From: Nitrososphaerales archaeon TH5896
GTDB lineage: Archaea > Thermoproteota > Nitrososphaeria > Nitrososphaerales > Nitrososphaeraceae
Assembly (NCBI GenBank): GCA_014523625.1
Contig: JAATVP010000072.1
Span: 1-7,119, forward strand
DNA length: 7,119 bases
Direction of reading: 5' to 3'
Below the pieces are notes generated by a model. The model was not told the origin of the DNA and did not search any database. It saw only the letters and a program-made list of their open reading frames with translations. The translations under genes and the position numbers were made by a program. Below, in pieces: positions 1 through 5,869 of this stretch (positions within the stretch are counted from its first letter, which is position 1; each line of letters opens with the position of its first letter).

Positions 1-1
1 C

Positions 2-412
2 AAAATAAGGGTATTTTTAGATGAAGTCAAACGCGCTGTTAGCGCTCCAGGACTAAAGATGATAGATGTTAGATCTCCGAAAGAGTTTTCCGGAGAAATT
101 CTTGCTCCACCAGAGTATCCAACAGAGCATGCTCAACGAGGCGGACATATTCCAGGCGCCGTCAATATTCCATGGGCCCAGGCAGTAAATGATAGTGATG
201 GTACCTTCAAGAACACTCAAGAGCTTAAGCAGCTATACGAATCAAAAGGGATTACTTCTGATAAGGAAATTATCGCCTATTGTAGGATCGGCGAAAGGTC
301 ATCGCACACATGGTTTGTTCTTAAATACCTCTTAGGTTATCCGAACGTAAAGAACTATGATGGTTCATGGACTGAATGGGGAAACATGATCGCAAATCCG
401 ATCGAGAAGTAG
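2..412 (+). CDS. Thiosulfate sulfurtransferase (tandem rhodanese), C-terminal part; 5' end outside window
   Basis: The reading frame is open from the first bases of the window, so the ATG at 59 is an internal Met and the gene continues upstream. The 136 visible residues form a complete rhodanese domain: IDVRSPKEF near residues 21-29, [12 protein letters not shown] around 48-58, and the active-site loop CRIGERSS with the persulfide cysteine at visible residue 94 (codon at 281-283), then the typical [11 protein letters not shown] and [14 protein letters not shown]. The CRIGER loop and this ending match the catalytic C-terminal half of two-domain CysA/SseA-type sulfurtransferases, which move sulfane sulfur from thiosulfate (or a related donor) onto the cysteine and then to an acceptor. 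The non-catalytic N-terminal domain should lie upstream. Physiological donor and acceptor cannot be read from sequence. No signal peptide can be judged. It faces a TusA-like fusion gene 44 bp away, tail to tail. Confidence 0.93.
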   Translation, partial: KIRVFLDEVKRAVSAPGLKMIDVRSPKEFSGEILAPPEYPTEHAQRGGHIPGAVNIPWAQAVNDSDGTFKNTQELKQLYESKGITSDKEIIAYCRIGERSSHTWFVLKYLLGYPNVKNYDGSWTEWGNMIANPIEK

Positions 413-456
413 CAAATCTTCGATAAAGGTATGACATCTCAACTTTCCTAAGAGAT

Positions 457-1155
457 TCAATTTATTTTTTGGACAAGGAAATGCAATAAATTTTCTTCTA
501 TCCTCGTTTCTATCAGTTTTTGTCCGGTCTGTTCGGCCCACCTAGTCATTTCTATGTCGGCCATAGGATCATCTGAGACTAGGTGAACGATTTGTCCAGT
601 TTCGATACCTGATATGAGATCGTCTAATTTTGATAGCGTCGCCGCGCATTCAATACCTATTTCAAACATTTCAAAATCCGGAAGAGCTGCATAGCATTTG
701 ACATGCAATGTACGGATTAATGATCTAATTTCCTCACTATCGTCGGGTAGCGATTTCAGGTCTTTCATAATGTTAATATCAGAAGTTGGAGTAAGAGCGA
801 TGAACCATCCCTTTTCATAGGGTGAATCGTTCGCTAATTTTGGATTGCTGACAAGCTCATGATTAATGGACATGATCTTTCCATCAACAGGAGCTCTAAC
901 TGTGCCAAAATATCTTCCGCTTTCAATTGTTCCTATGTTTTTCCCCCTCATTATTGTTGTATTAACCCCCTTTAACTTCACAGCTAAAATTTTACCCGCA
1001 ATTGCGGACAGTATTGACGTAATTCCGATAACAAGTACATTTCCAGCATCTTTCCGTGCCCAAATCAAATTGTCTAAATCATACATTAGATCATCTGGAA
1101 ATACACAGTGCTCAATTTCCATACAAGAGACTCTATTGCAGGAGATGGTAAGCAT
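457..1155 (-). CDS. GcvH-like lipoyl-domain protein fused to a TusA-like sulfur-carrier domain; lipoyl lysine replaced by Arg
   Basis: This 232-residue protein has two recognisable parts. Residues about 20-124 follow glycine cleavage H protein: LDNLIWARKD, VIGITSILSAIAGKILAVKL, then IESGRYFGTVRAPVDGKI and NDSPYEKGWFIALTP. In H protein the motif is ESVKA with the lipoylated lysine; the aligned residue here is Arg81 (AGA codon, 913-915), so the usual lipoylation should be impossible. Residues about 150-232 resemble TusA/SirA: GIEC at 167-170 aligns with the GLRCP loop, followed by GQIVHLVSDDP, the TusA strand with its DDP. Cys170 is kept, but the prolines of CPxP are lost. The protein is probably cytosolic. 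A second start at 1122 (Met12) would fit the usual H-protein N terminus better; neither start has a convincing Shine-Dalgarno. A sulfur-relay or scaffold role is inference; a glycine-cleavage role is unlikely. Confidence 0.82.
   Translation of the reverse strand: MLTISCNRVSCMEIEHCVFPDDLMYDLDNLIWARKDAGNVLVIGITSILSAIAGKILAVKLKGVNTTIMRGKNIGTIESGRYFGTVRAPVDGKIMSINHELVSNPKLANDSPYEKGWFIALTPTSDINIMKDLKSLPDDSEEIRSLIRTLHVKCYAALPDFEMFEIGIECAATLSKLDDLISGIETGQIVHLVSDDPMADIEMTRWAEQTGQKLIETRIEENLLHFLVQKIN
461..470 (+). terminator. T-tract terminator for the sulfurtransferase gene
   Basis: A TTTATTTTTT tract lies about 50 bp after the rhodanese stop codon. Archaeal RNA polymerase commonly terminates at T-rich tracts without a stem. 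The tract falls inside the last codons of the opposing gene, so the two transcripts would overlap slightly at their 3' ends. Confidence 0.45.
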
Positions 1156-1266
1156 ATTTATCTATTTACACTCCAAAAAGCAGAATCTCATCCTTTCAGA
1201 GCTTTTCTTTTCAATTAGATGACAAAATATTATTATGCGATTCACGTTATATTGCATTGGTAGAGT
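1156..1266. promoter_or_regulatory. Divergent promoter region between the GcvH/TusA fusion and the zinc-finger membrane gene
   Basis: The two flanking genes diverge, so both promoters must lie in these 111 bp. For the + strand, AAAATATTATTATG at 1223-1236 and TTATAT at 1248-1253 are A/T-rich TATA candidates, but neither is at the ideal distance for a leaderless message. For the - strand, ATAAATATG overlaps the first ATG (1153-1161) and could serve the inner start at 1122. A GGAG lies 15 nt before the first ATG, too far for a normal Shine-Dalgarno. Exact boxes are uncertain. Confidence 0.35.
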
Positions 1267-1620
1267 TTGACAAGCTGCACAATTTGTGGTTCTAGATTTG
1301 GTGATAGGATCTGCCCATATTGTGAAAGGAGTGTGTGTTCTTCATGCATTATTTATGGCAAGAATATGTGCGTGAAATGTAACAAAGGCAAGGCTGTTCC
1401 TCCTAGCTTCTTAAAAAGAAATGCAAAGTTTATTTTATTGTTCATTGCGTTCTGGTTTTTCGTATCTGGGCTTTACCCTTTTCCCTATATGATGGCGTTA
1501 GGTCAACCAGTCGATTTTAGAGTCATCCAACCGGTGTTGATCGCCACTGGAATCATGTTGATACCATTTGTTTTTCTAATGTTTGCTTGGAATAGACGAG
1601 CTCAAGGAATACGTAAATAA
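1267..1620 (+). CDS. Small zinc-finger protein with two transmembrane helices
   Basis: This 117-residue protein starts with TTG; an in-frame TAG at 1261-1263 excludes any earlier start, and the next Met (residue 34) would cut through the zinc finger. The N terminus carries four CxxC pairs: Cys4/7, 16/19, 24/27 and 35/38, a pattern that could bind two zinc ions as a double zinc ribbon or a B-box/RING-like cross-brace. Two hydrophobic segments follow, about residues 54-74 and 85-108, with a basic linker (FLKRNAK) before the first and a basic tail (NRRAQGIRK) at the end. The zinc domain is therefore probably cytosolic and membrane-anchored. Such small proteins are often adaptors or regulators, but I cannot assign a partner or substrate. 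The same-strand tsaC gene follows after 89 bp and may be co-transcribed, though the spacing also allows its own promoter. Confidence 0.8.
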   Translation: MTSCTICGSRFGDRICPYCERSVCSSCIIYGKNMCVKCNKGKAVPPSFLKRNAKFILLFIAFWFFVSGLYPFPYMMALGQPVDFRVIQPVLIATGIMLIPFVFLMFAWNRRAQGIRK

Positions 1621-1682
1621 TGAGTTGAATCAGAATCCTCTGATAGAAGGCAGGAGTACAAAAGGATTATTTAACGGATGCT

Positions 1683-1693
1683 GATATTTGATA
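1683..1693 (+). promoter_or_regulatory. Possible TATA box for tsaC
   Basis: The A/T-rich GATATTTGATA is centred about 22 nt before the ATG at 1710 and 28 nt before the in-frame ATG at 1716, a spacing suited to a leaderless message. A second candidate, TTATTTAAC, lies at about 1666-1674 and would give a short leader. There is no Shine-Dalgarno upstream of either ATG. Confidence 0.3.
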
Positions 1694-1709
1694 CTATTTC
1701 GGTCTTTCG

Positions 1710-2360
1710 ATGAACATGGATAACTCGACGGGTGGCTATTTGAATTTCAAATGTGGGGAGGATAATGGTATTGAGAATTGTGCAAACATAGTGAAGGATG
1801 GGGGGGTAATTGTGTATCCCACAGACACCGTATATGCAATAGGTTGCAATCCGTTTGATGACAAGGCTGTAGAGCGAATATTTCTATTAAAAAATAGGGT
1901 GGCTGAGAAGGCGATGCCAGTTCTTTGTGCTAGTCTATTAGATCTCGAAAACGTAGTAGAGGTTTCGAATAAGGTTAAGAAACTAGCTCGATCATTTTGG
2001 CCTGGTCCTCTAACGATAATATGTCCTCTGTTTAACAGAAACATCTCTCCAAGGCTAACCGCTAATAGCTCCTCACTTGCAGTGAGAATACCAGCCAATC
2101 CATGCACCCTTTCGCTTCTCAAGTTGAGTCACTACCTGGTTGGAACTAGTGCAAACATTTCCGGTCAGGAGTCCGTGAAAAGTCCATCCCAAATTAGTAC
2201 AACCTCACTTACGAACTTCGACGCCTTGTTAGATGGTGGTAAATTGAATAAGTATTCCCATTCTACCATAATACAATTAGCTGGTGACGAAACTTTGACC
2301 GTGGTGAGGAATGGGCCGATCAAGGAAAGAGATATTATTGCAGCTTTAAGGTCTACATGA
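1710..2360 (+). CDS. tsaC: L-threonylcarbamoyladenylate synthase (YrdC/Sua5 family)
   Basis: TsaC/Sua5 makes threonylcarbamoyl-AMP from L-threonine, bicarbonate and ATP, the first step of the t6A37 modification of ANN-decoding tRNAs; in archaea KEOPS/Kae1 then transfers the group to tRNA. The 216 residues cover the YrdC domain: GGVIVYPTDTVYAIGC (31-46), the ATP-binding basic cluster KNRVAEK (61-67), WPGPLT (97-102), LAVRIPANP (123-131), GTSANISG (145-152) and the closing VVRNGPI (198-204). All the family landmarks are present. The length matches YrdC-only enzymes, so the C-terminal Sua5 domain found in many archaeal and yeast proteins is absent. Met1 (1710) or Met3 (1716) may be the start. 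The enzyme is cytosolic. The neighbours give no functional link; the upstream zinc-finger gene is on the same strand. Confidence 0.95.
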   Translation: MNMDNSTGGYLNFKCGEDNGIENCANIVKDGGVIVYPTDTVYAIGCNPFDDKAVERIFLLKNRVAEKAMPVLCASLLDLENVVEVSNKVKKLARSFWPGPLTIICPLFNRNISPRLTANSSSLAVRIPANPCTLSLLKLSHYLVGTSANISGQESVKSPSQISTTSLTNFDALLDGGKLNKYSHSTIIQLAGDETLTVVRNGPIKERDIIAALRST

Positions 2361-2664
2361 TAATAGGTTCATCTTTGTAAATTTATTGAAGCTTTCATTA
2401 CCTCTTCTGAATTCGCATCCTTTTAACTCTGATACTCTGTCTGAATGTCAGTTAGCTTTTGCATTATCATTATTGTGGTAACGTTCTTGGATCGCATGAG
2501 ACAGGCAACTTTCTACATTTATAGTTGCATTAGAAATCGATGACTTTATCAAGTAATGGCGGGTCGTTACTTTTGCCAACAATTCAGTTCATGATGCCTT
2601 TACCAAATTGGCGGCATGGTTAGATTTTTTGGATAGCATCTCTAGATTCAAGCATTTAGATGTG
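2361..2664. other. Convergent intergenic region without a clear gene; weak 27-codon ORF
   Basis: This lies between the 3' ends of tsaC and the VOC gene. No tRNA arms, repeats or decayed homologue were recognisable in any frame. One weak possibility is a + strand ORF of 27 codons (ATG 2540, stop 2621-2623), preceded by ATTTATAG (2517-2524) and followed at once by a T6 tract (2625-2630). The TATA-to-ATG distance of 20 nt is short for an archaeal promoter, and the peptide (begins MTLSSNGGS, ends PNWRHG) resembles nothing I know. A 6-bp inverted repeat (GCAACT 2505-2510, AGTTGC 2523-2528) surrounds the TATA-like stretch. The T-rich tracts at 2625-2630 and 2668-2674 could end + strand transcripts. 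Confidence 0.4.
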
Positions 2665-3069
2665 TCATTTTTTTATTGCGCTCTCTTCCATGAAGAATGC
2701 CTCCCAGATATGTCCATCGATATCCTCAAAACTTCGGCCATACATCCAACCATGATCCTGTTTTTCTCGCGGTTCACTTCCCCCTGCCTCTATAGCTCTG
2801 TTGATCAATTGATCTACTTTATCTCTTGAATCAACTGATAACGCTACTATCACTTCTGTATATTTGGAAGTATCGCAGACTTCTTTTTTAGTAAAGCTCT
2901 TGAAAAATTTTTCAACCAAAAGCATGACGAAGATGTCCTCTCCAACAATCATACATGTTGCATTCTCATCAGTAAATTGAGGATTAAAATTGAAGCCGAG
3001 TTTGGTAAAGAAAGCTACAGATTTATTTAGATCCTTTATCGGTAAGTTCACAAAAATTTTAGTTTTCAT
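2665..3069 (-). CDS. VOC-family protein (glyoxalase/bleomycin-resistance/dioxygenase fold)
   Basis: Beginning at the ATG at 3069, the protein has 134 residues. It opens with MKTKIFVNLPIKDLNKSVAF and continues with FTKLGFNFNPQFTDENATCM, the first beta-alpha-beta-beta-beta module of the VOC fold. The second module ends in QDHGWMYGRSFEDIDGHIWE. The His of DHGW and the Glu of HIWE are plausible metal ligands; the usual first-module His is an Asn (FVNLP), so the classic glyoxalase I metal site is not complete. This subgroup is widespread in bacteria, usually annotated only as VOC family, and its substrate is not known to me. An open frame extends to a TTG at 3090, but the TATA box at 3093-3101 places transcription start near 3070, so the ATG at 3069 is preferred. 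The gene is monocistronic. Similarity to bacterial relatives hints at past transfer, which is inference. Confidence 0.9.
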   Translation of the reverse strand: MKTKIFVNLPIKDLNKSVAFFTKLGFNFNPQFTDENATCMIVGEDIFVMLLVEKFFKSFTKKEVCDTSKYTEVIVALSVDSRDKVDQLINRAIEAGGSEPREKQDHGWMYGRSFEDIDGHIWEAFFMEESAIKK

Positions 3070-3092
3070 TCTGTCAGGATTAAGGTTCAAAG

Positions 3093-3101
3093 GATATAAA
3101 C
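3093..3101 (-). promoter_or_regulatory. TATA box of the VOC gene (leaderless)
   Basis: On the - strand this reads GTTTATATC, close to the archaeal TATA consensus, with its centre 28 nt before the A of the ATG at 3069. An A-rich stretch (GCAAAAGC) directly upstream could act as the BRE. There is no Shine-Dalgarno. Transcription would start within a few bases of the ATG, which decides the start codon against the TTG at 3090. Confidence 0.7.
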
Positions 3102-3405
3102 GCTTTTGCCTCGCGAATGAGCCTCCTCATTTCGAATCTGATTAGGATAATACATTTGTTCAAAAATTATGATTCCCACGTCATTATCTATTGTATTAGT
3201 ATTGTGATATTAATTCACGGACGTAGAAGCCAGAAATCAGACTCGGGGATATGCATTGATATAAAATAGCTTACGGCTAGAGGTGGATAACGTAAACTAA
3301 CTTTTATCAAATGTTGTGGAAAAATAATGCAGCTATCTTGTTCTATAACCACAGTCTTCATTTTAGGAGTAGAAGCCTTCGTGAACGTAGTACTCGAAGG
3401 TACAT
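3102..3405. other. Intergenic region between the VOC promoter and the topA 3' end
   Basis: No convincing protein gene. It contains an A/T element at 3259-3269 (ATATAAAATAG on +; CTATTTTATAT on -) that could be a TATA box in either direction, a short palindrome-like GTGATATTAATTCAC at 3204-3218, and a hairpin at 3376-3400. A + strand ORF beginning with ATG at 3311 runs antisense into the topA coding sequence and has no recognisable protein features; it is probably chance. Confidence 0.5.
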
Positions 3406-3416
3406 CTATTTTTTCT
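3376..3416 (+). terminator. Hairpin plus T-tract, reading as a + strand terminator
   Basis: CCTTCG (3376-3381) and CGAAGG (3395-3400) form a perfect 6-bp stem with a 13-nt loop, followed on the + strand by a run of six or more T (about 3409-3414) with flanking T-rich bases. On the - strand the hairpin lies just after the topA stop codon, but no T-run follows there, so as a topA terminator it would be stem-only. No + strand gene upstream clearly needs it; see the finding on a possible antisense RNA. Confidence 0.4.
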
Positions 3417-5751
3417 TAGATGGACAATTTAGATTAATGCAAAATTTCCATCGAGAGCTTGCCCCACGAGAAAAGGCATTTTCAAGGACTGGCCATCGAC
3501 ATGAAGAGCAAATTTCGCCTGTGAATCTAATCGATCCACTTTGCGGTAATGGAACCGCTGCTTTGCATGTACCGGATTTGTAATTAGAACACCCGACAAA
3601 CCTCTTCATAGTTTTTCTTGATTTTATAATTTTCAGGCTTCCCTTACCACAAATAGGACAGGTTCCTAAAATCGTCTGTCGCTTATTATTAGTAAGGTTT
3701 ATTGCATCTGTTATTCGATTGCCTATCTCAATTTCCTTTTCCTTAAAAGGGATAATCGCTTCTTTTAGTGTGGCTATTGCATACTTTATGACAGAATCAC
3801 TTGTGTCGTTGCCTAATGCAATTCCTTCAAGAAGTTCTTCCGTAGATCTGGTTAACTCTATAGATACTACGTTCGGTATGTATCGACGCATCGATTGTAC
3901 TATTTCAATCCCGAGATCTGTAGCCTCTATCCCACCACCAGAATCATCATGGTGTTTGGAGGAAGAGGCATCTTTAGAAGAACGGATGTTACTCACATAG
4001 CCAACATAATTTCTCTTAAACAAAGTGCTGATAATTTCCGATCGTGTGGCTTTTGTGCCAATCTTTTTCGATTCCATTTCTTCTAGCAAACTAGATTGGT
4101 TGAATCTTGAAGGAGGCTGAGTGAACCTATCTTTCATTGTAACACCATGATTTCTCAATGCGTCATTCGTCTGAAGATTTTGCAAATTAGATTGGGATGC
4201 TGAACATAAGGTATTGCTTACGTAAGGCTTGTAATAGTGCATCCAGCCTTGGTCAATGATCATCCTGGTATCAGCCTCAAAAAAATGTTCTCCTACTACA
4301 GAAATCGTCACCATGATATGCTGACTAATCGCTGGTTGACCAAAGGTTGCCAAAAATCTCCTAACAACAAGATCAAATAGTTTGAATTCACTTGAATTTA
4401 GTTTGCCTCTTGGTTTTTCTCCTGTTGGATAAATCGATGGATGTGCAGGATCTGTCTTATTTCCTTCATTTGGAGACAGATGATTTGAATTTGACAGCAG
4501 ATCTGTAATTATTTTTGTGTAAGTACCATTCATAGGAAGTCCATTAGACTTACTACTATTACTACTACTACTGCTACTACTGTTGACTATGTATTCAGGG
4601 GCAGGAGAAATAATGATGTTCGAAAGATCTGACAAAATTTTCCTAAAATTTATTGATGAGGGCAACCTTTGACTTGAGGTTCTGGGATATGAAATTAGTG
4701 CAGAAATGTATAGCTTTTCAGCAACGGACAACGTATAACTTGGAGAGAACTTAAATACTCTATAGGCCTCCTTCTGCAGATCTCCCAGGTTGAAAGGATG
4801 TGGAGCGAAAAGATTGTTCCTTTGGCTCTTAATTTCAGTAACCTTTCCATCATGACTTGAGCAGGCGTGGATTATTGACGTAGCCTCTGATTGCGTTTCT
4901 ATTTTCTGCCGACAATAATGTGCTTTAATTATATGTCCATCTTTTTCAAATTCTGCGTTTATGGTCCAGTAAGGTACCGGAATATGGTTTATAATAGATA
5001 ACTCTTTATCTACCACAAAAGCAAGAGTGGGGCCTTGTACTCTTCCTATTGATAAATTATGGTATTTTTTGCGATTGTTACTATTCTTAAAAGCCTGTGT
5101 GAGTGCCCTCGACAGGTTGACCCCATAAATAAAATCGATCAGATGTCTAGTTCTTCCAGCTTCAGCTAATGTTTTGCTTGGTGGGAGGAGATTGTCAAAT
5201 GAATTTCTAATTTCCTGATCAGTGAGAGTAGAAAATTTGGCCCTTAATGACATCTCGTACTTGTTATTACATGCATATTCCAAAATATTATATCCAATCA
5301 CTTCACCTTCCTGGTCATAATCACAAGCATGAATAAATTTTGTGGCTTTTTGAGAAAGCAAGGATATAGACTTAATTATTTGTACGGACGTCACAGTTGT
5401 CCTTTGACCCCTTCCGCTTCTCTTTCTTAAAATTGGCGTCCATCTAACATCAAAGACTGGATATACACTTCGGTCTCCTTTCACATCCACCAATCCGTAC
5501 AAATGACCTAGGGCAGAACAGACAACAAAAGCCTGACCATTATGAGAGATTGCTAAAAACGCCGTTGATGACAATCCACTTTTTCTTTTTTTTGCAGGTC
5601 CTAAATCTTTCCCAAGTCCTGTAATTCTTGCGAAGCTCGAAGTCCCTAAAGCCTGTGCTATCCTGAGTGCAACAGAAGGTTTTTCGCACACTACTAGGGA
5701 ATATGGAGGTTCAGGAATCCTGTTTAGACTCAAACCAGTTGGTTGTTTCAC
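3406..5751 (-). CDS. topA: Archaeal type IA DNA topoisomerase
   Basis: The enzyme relaxes negatively supercoiled DNA by passing a single strand through a transient 5'-phosphotyrosine break. Domains in order: TOPRIM with CEKPSVA (Glu23) and DYDQEGE (Asp144, Asp146, Glu148) for Mg2+; IGRVQGPTLAFVV (235-247); the catalytic loop LISYPRTSSQRLP with Tyr355; HPSIYPTG (437-444); GTKATRSEIISTLFKRNYV (565-583); and a C-terminal tail with two Cys4 zinc motifs (Cys698/701/721/729 and Cys748/751/771/776). All catalytic residues are present, and 781 residues is in the usual range once the inserts are allowed for. Two low-complexity inserts stand out: poly-Ser at 391-400 and a Ser/His/Asp/Gly stretch at 590-607. 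The longest frame begins with GTG at 5751, just after an in-frame TGA, but the TATA box centred at 5762 points to the TTG at 5733. No reverse-gyrase helicase domain is attached. Confidence 0.95.
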   Translation of the reverse strand: MKQPTGLSLNRIPEPPYSLVVCEKPSVALRIAQALGTSSFARITGLGKDLGPAKKRKSGLSSTAFLAISHNGQAFVVCSALGHLYGLVDVKGDRSVYPVFDVRWTPILRKRSGRGQRTTVTSVQIIKSISLLSQKATKFIHACDYDQEGEVIGYNILEYACNNKYEMSLRAKFSTLTDQEIRNSFDNLLPPSKTLAEAGRTRHLIDFIYGVNLSRALTQAFKNSNNRKKYHNLSIGRVQGPTLAFVVDKELSIINHIPVPYWTINAEFEKDGHIIKAHYCRQKIETQSEATSIIHACSSHDGKVTEIKSQRNNLFAPHPFNLGDLQKEAYRVFKFSPSYTLSVAEKLYISALISYPRTSSQRLPSSINFRKILSDLSNIIISPAPEYIVNSSSSSSSNSSKSNGLPMNGTYTKIITDLLSNSNHLSPNEGNKTDPAHPSIYPTGEKPRGKLNSSEFKLFDLVVRRFLATFGQPAISQHIMVTISVVGEHFFEADTRMIIDQGWMHYYKPYVSNTLCSASQSNLQNLQTNDALRNHGVTMKDRFTQPPSRFNQSSLLEEMESKKIGTKATRSEIISTLFKRNYVGYVSNIRSSKDASSSKHHDDSGGGIEATDLGIEIVQSMRRYIPNVVSIELTRSTEELLEGIALGNDTSDSVIKYAIATLKEAIIPFKEKEIEIGNRITDAINLTNNKRQTILGTCPICGKGSLKIIKSRKTMKRFVGCSNYKSGTCKAAVPLPQSGSIRFTGEICSSCRWPVLENAFSRGASSRWKFCINLNCPSKKK
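4552..4581 (-). repeat. AGT-triplet microsatellite inside topA (poly-Ser)
   Basis: Ten in-frame triplets, eight of them AGT plus one AGC and one AAT, encode seven Ser, an Asn and two more Ser. The tract sits in a loop between the catalytic-Tyr region and the HPSIYPTG motif. Triplet slippage changes length without a frameshift, so it may vary between strains. Confidence 0.85.
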
Positions 5752-5756
5752 TTTAG

Positions 5757-5766
5757 CTAATATAAC
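5757..5766. promoter_or_regulatory. Near-symmetric TATA element serving topA, possibly bidirectional
   Basis: AATATAA at 5759-5765 reads TTATATT on the - strand. Its centre (5762) is 29 nt from the TTG at 5733 in topA, almost the same distance as in the VOC promoter, but only 11 nt from the GTG at 5751. On the + strand the centre is 24 nt before the ATG at 5786 of a 28-codon ORF. Transcription in either or both directions fits. Confidence 0.5.
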
Positions 5767-5782
5767 TTCTGATAAGAATCAC

Positions 5783-5869
5783 ATGATGGCAACATCTTTC
5801 GAGTCACCATGTTGGGGCTATTCGGGAAGCGGGTTCTCGATCAGTAAGAGTGTAAGCCCATGGTTTTGA
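5783..5869 (+). other. Possible small ORF and/or structured RNA divergent from topA
   Basis: An ORF of 28 codons starts at ATG 5783 (or 5786) and ends with TGA 5867-5869; the peptide includes SPCWGYSGSGF and ends SVSPWF. I do not recognise it. The same bases are clearly richer in G+C than their surroundings and fold well: ACCAT 5806-5810 with ATGGT 5860-5864; GGGCT 5815-5819 with AGCCC 5855-5859; and an inner 7-bp hairpin TCGGGAA 5822-5828 with TTCTCGA 5834-5840 (one G-U, GCGGG loop). A TATA element lies at a suitable distance upstream, and a T9 tract downstream (6012-6020) could end the transcript. Structure without a recognisable protein slightly favours an RNA function; both options are inference. 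Confidence 0.3.

Noticed and set aside
59..412. Complete 117-residue single-domain rhodanese starting at ATG 59
   Set aside because: The frame is open to the window edge, and the upstream residues ([13 protein letters not shown]) are normal rhodanese sequence, so the gene is cut by the window.
866..1222. 118-codon + strand ORF opposite the GcvH-TusA fusion
   Set aside because: It overlaps the well-supported H-protein domain on the other strand; its hydrophobic stretches mirror the antisense of that domain.
1736..2122. 128-codon - strand ORF inside tsaC
   Set aside because: It lies wholly antisense to a gene with all family motifs, and its translation shows no domain or composition typical of a real protein.
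2505..2528. 6-bp inverted repeat GCAACT/AGTTGC as a terminator for tsaC
   Set aside because: The stem is short with a 12-nt loop, no T-run follows, and it is 145 bp past the stop codon; probably chance.
2608..2829. 73-codon + strand ORF over the VOC gene 3' end
   Set aside because: It is antisense to the conserved DHGWMYG...DGHIWE region and has no support of its own.
3223..3377. 9-bp direct repeat GTAGAAGCC (3223-3231 and 3369-3377)
   Set aside because: Two copies of nine bases in about 300 bp can arise by chance, and no flanking structure suggests a mobile element or attachment site.
3311..3583. 90-codon + strand ORF running into the topA 3' end
   Set aside because: Two thirds is antisense to the conserved zinc tail of topA, and the translation is Arg/Phe/His-rich without any recognisable feature.
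3719..4086. Two overlapping + strand ORFs inside topA
   Set aside because: They are antisense to conserved topoisomerase sequence and overlap one another in different frames.
5806..5864. Foldable block as a tRNA or SRP RNA fragment
   Set aside because: There is no acceptor/anticodon arm arrangement, no T-loop consensus in the right place, and no SRP helix 8 GGAAG/AGCAG signature.
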